A DNA stretch of 7,930 bases, taken from positions 1 through 7,930 of the forward strand of contig JAQQAK010000018.1 in NCBI GenBank assembly GCA_028527945.1. Direction: 5' to 3'. The translations under genes and the position numbers were made by a program. A model generated the notes under the pieces. It made no database searches and was not told the DNA's origin. It saw only the letters and a list, made by a program, of their open reading frames with translations. Below, in pieces: positions 5,780 through 7,930 of this stretch (the stretch's first letter is position 1; every line of letters starts with the position of its first letter). The stretch comes from Spirochaetaceae bacterium. GTDB taxonomy: Bacteria > Spirochaetota > Spirochaetia > UBA9216.

Positions 5780-7930
5780 CTATTTAGCCAAGGCTTCTTT
5801 TTTAGATTTATTTCCCATAATTCTAAATGTCAAATAAATTATAACAGCAATAGCCAGAGCTACAATAATCCAGAGAGCAGAACCTCCTTCCAGTATTTGG
5901 AAAAATAAGGTTGATACAACCCACGCAAGGAGTGTCAGATATGTAACAAGAAGAGTTCCATATCCACGGCCAGTTTCCTGAACAGCAGCTCCAAGAGCAG
6001 CTACACATGGGAAGTAAAGAAGAATAAACAACATGTAAGCATAGGCACTCACAGGAGTAAAATTAGCTCTAAGTCCAGAAAATACACTATCACTGGTTTC
6101 AAGCTCTTCTTCTGTTGCAGCCTCATCGCCGGTAACGATGCTGGCTCCAATTGGGTCAGATAATCCACCAAAGATTCCGAGCAGATTTTCTCCTAAGGTA
6201 GAGAACGCGTCACCAAAGACAGCGCCAATTGACCATCCGCCGTCTTCCTCTTCTCCCCCACCTTCTAAAGCGGCTTCTTGAGAATATAGAGAGTTAAGCG
6301 TTCCAACTACAGCTTCCTTGGCAAAAAGACCAGTAAAAAGACTTACAGTTGCAGGCCAGTTTTCTTTTTCAATACCCATTGGAGTAAAAACCGGGGTAAT
6401 AGCTTTACCAACTACAGAAAGTACAGAATTTTCAGAATCTTCATTACCAAAAGAACCGTCTGTTCCAAGTGAGTTAAAGAAAGCTAGAACAAGAACTACA
6501 AGAACAATAACCTTACCTGCTCTAAGCAGATAAACTTTTAAACGCATCCAGGCGCTCTTACAAAGCTGACCGATTCTTGGTCTATGATAGTCAGGAAGTT
6601 CCATAACAAAAGGAGAATAATCACCCTTAAAAATAGTGTGTTTAAGAAGAATTCCTGTAACAATAGCAAGCAGAATACCAACCATATAAATTGAGAAAAC
6701 AACCAAACCTGATCTTGCGCCAAAAAACGCGGCAGTAAAAAGAGCATATACAGGAAGTCTTGCGCCACAAGACATGAAAGGTGACATAAAAATTGTCATA
6801 AACCTGTCTCGACGTGATTCAAGAGTTCTTGTTGCCATAATTGCCGGAACTGTACATCCAAATCCACAAAGCATTGGAACAAAAGCTTTTCCTGGAAGGC
6901 CAATAGCTCTCATGGCTCTGTCCATTACAAAAGCAGCTCGGGACATATAACCGGAGTCTTCAAGAATTGCCAGCATAAAAAACATAACAAAGATGATAGG
7001 AACAAAGGTTGAAACGGTTTGAATACCGCCACCGACACCGCCAGCTATTATTGAAATTAGCCACTCTGGGCTACCTATATTAGCGAGAAGCGTTCCAAGG
7101 CCATCAACAAAGATACCGCCAAAAACAATATCAAACCAATCGATAAACGCACCGCCAATGGTCATTGTAACCCAAAAGACCAGATACATTACACCAATAA
7201 AAATTGGAATTCCCCAAACCCTGTGCATAAGGATTTTATCTGCAACACCAGACTTCTCTGACTGCTCAGAAGCACGTTTAATACTGGAATTACAAACAGA
7301 AGTAATCCAGGAATATCGGTCTTCAGCAACAGCCATATCAACGCTGGTTTTTAACTTATCTTCGATCTTTTCAATTTCTGTATCAATTTCCTGTCTGGCA
7401 ATCTTATCTTTTGAAAGCTCTGTAATATAATCATCCTCTTCAAGAAGATTAACTGCAAGGAATTCAGGACTAACCCTTAAAGCAGCGGCAAAACCTGCGA
7501 GTTTTCCTGATAATTTATCAACTGAAGCCTTAACTGTAGGGTTATAGGAAACAGGATTTTCAGGAGTTCTAACACCTTTATCAAAAAGATTAACAATCTC
7601 AGATTTAAAACTTTCAAAACTGTCTTTTTTTACAGCTGATAACGGAATAACCGGACAATGAAGATTCTTTGAAAGACTCTTTGCGTCTATATTTATTCCT
7701 TCTTTTTCAGCTGAATCGACCATATTGAGGGCAACAATGACAGGAATACCAGCCTCAAGTAAAGATGTTGTAAGGTAAAGATTCCTCTCAAGATTAGCCG
7801 CGTCAATAATGCTTACAACGCAATCTACTTCTCCGCTGATTAAAAAATCACGAGCAACTCTTTCGTCTTCAGATTCTGCTGAAAGACTGTAAATTCCGGG
7901 GAGATCCACGATATTGTATTCTGATGAACC
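5780..7930 (-). CDS. feoB: Ferrous iron transport protein B, N-terminal part outside window
   Basis: FeoB couples a cytoplasmic G-protein domain to a membrane pore that imports Fe2+. The window holds 716 residues to the TAG stop; the gene continues past the right edge, so the P-loop and G2 are missing only because the window ends. Numbering from the edge, G3 is VDLPGIYSLSA, G4 is LNMVD (about 68-72) and G5 is PLSA (about 96-99). A helical linker runs to about 230, where the first membrane helix starts. The first Gate region has GFGCTVPAIMATRTL (about 356-370) with its conserved cysteine, then MSCGARLPVY (386-395). The second Gate has LFTGLFAKEAVVGTL (about 531-545). After an acidic, glycine-rich loop (about 553-613) come the C-terminal helices with LYFPCVAALGAAVQETGRG. 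The organisation matches the long E. coli type. A frame-internal GTG at 7909 within G3 is not the real start. No feoA is visible downstream; one may lie upstream, outside the window. Confidence 0.97.
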   Translation of the reverse strand, partial: GSSEYNIVDLPGIYSLSAESEDERVARDFLISGEVDCVVSIIDAANLERNLYLTTSLLEAGIPVIVALNMVDSAEKEGINIDAKSLSKNLHCPVIPLSAVKKDSFESFKSEIVNLFDKGVRTPENPVSYNPTVKASVDKLSGKLAGFAAALRVSPEFLAVNLLEEDDYITELSKDKIARQEIDTEIEKIEDKLKTSVDMAVAEDRYSWITSVCNSSIKRASEQSEKSGVADKILMHRVWGIPIFIGVMYLVFWVTMTIGGAFIDWFDIVFGGIFVDGLGTLLANIGSPEWLISIIAGGVGGGIQTVSTFVPIIFVMFFMLAILEDSGYMSRAAFVMDRAMRAIGLPGKAFVPMLCGFGCTVPAIMATRTLESRRDRFMTIFMSPFMSCGARLPVYALFTAAFFGARSGLVVFSIYMVGILLAIVTGILLKHTIFKGDYSPFVMELPDYHRPRIGQLCKSAWMRLKVYLLRAGKVIVLVVLVLAFFNSLGTDGSFGNEDSENSVLSVVGKAITPVFTPMGIEKENWPATVSLFTGLFAKEAVVGTLNSLYSQEAALEGGGEEEDGGWSIGAVFGDAFSTLGENLLGIFGGLSDPIGASIVTGDEAATEEELETSDSVFSGLRANFTPVSAYAYMLFILLYFPCVAALGAAVQETGRGYGTLLVTYLTLLAWVVSTLFFQILEGGSALWIIVALAIAVIIYLTFRIMGNKSKKEALAK

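Noticed and set aside
6245..6275. Acidic, glycine-rich loop in feoB as a possible insertion or mobile scar
   Set aside because: Long E. coli-type FeoB proteins also have a variable, charged loop between the second Gate region and the last helices. The frame is intact and there are no flanking repeats.
7909..7930. GTG at 7909 as start of feoB
   Set aside because: It is the valine of the G3 motif VDLPG. The frame stays open to the window edge with GSSEYNIV before it, and FeoB needs an upstream P-loop, so the gene is cut by the window.

Overview
The window is an AT-rich bacterial segment in which every credible gene lies on the minus strand, so transcription runs from the right edge to the left edge. 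Several secreted redox proteins with signal peptides, an FeoB ferrous-iron importer and a long hybrid-free PAS histidine kinase suggest a diderm (Gram-negative type), probably anaerobic or microaerophilic organism. A spirochaete would fit the low GC and the gene content, but I cannot fix the taxon from the sequence alone.

Right to left there are three blocks. (1) 5780-7930: the 3' part of feoB (its N-terminal P-loop lies outside the window), closed by a clear rho-independent terminator at 5731-5770. (2) 5012-5686/5704: a DtxR/MntR-type regulator with a C-terminal FeoA/SH3-like domain. It is preceded by a 24-bp inverted repeat that may be its operator. An ungapped alignment recalled from memory suggests that most of its canonical metal-binding residues are substituted. 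(3) 1-4894: a candidate operon of five genes: GAF-PAS-PAS histidine kinase, GNAT acetyltransferase, secreted TlpA/ResA-like thioredoxin, secreted degenerate 5'-nucleotidase (UshA)-like protein with a CxC motif, and a DUF1573-glutaredoxin-CcdA fusion that runs off the left edge. The last three genes overlap by 8 and 14 bp, so they are almost certainly translated together. A plausible promoter (4963-4991) and a near-perfect palindrome (4922-4935) precede the kinase.

My reading is an iron-uptake locus next to an envelope thiol-redox module. In that module a CcdA-type membrane electron conduit would pass reducing power from the cytoplasm to its own fused glutaredoxin-like domain. From there it could reach CxC or CxxC partners outside the membrane (the DUF1573 domain, the UshA-like protein and the thioredoxin). 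The kinase, which has paired cysteines in its sensory domain, may report on the same chemistry. The domain calls rest on visible motifs; the joint function is inference. No RNA genes, CRISPR arrays, insertion sequences or gene-free stretches over 300 bp were seen.
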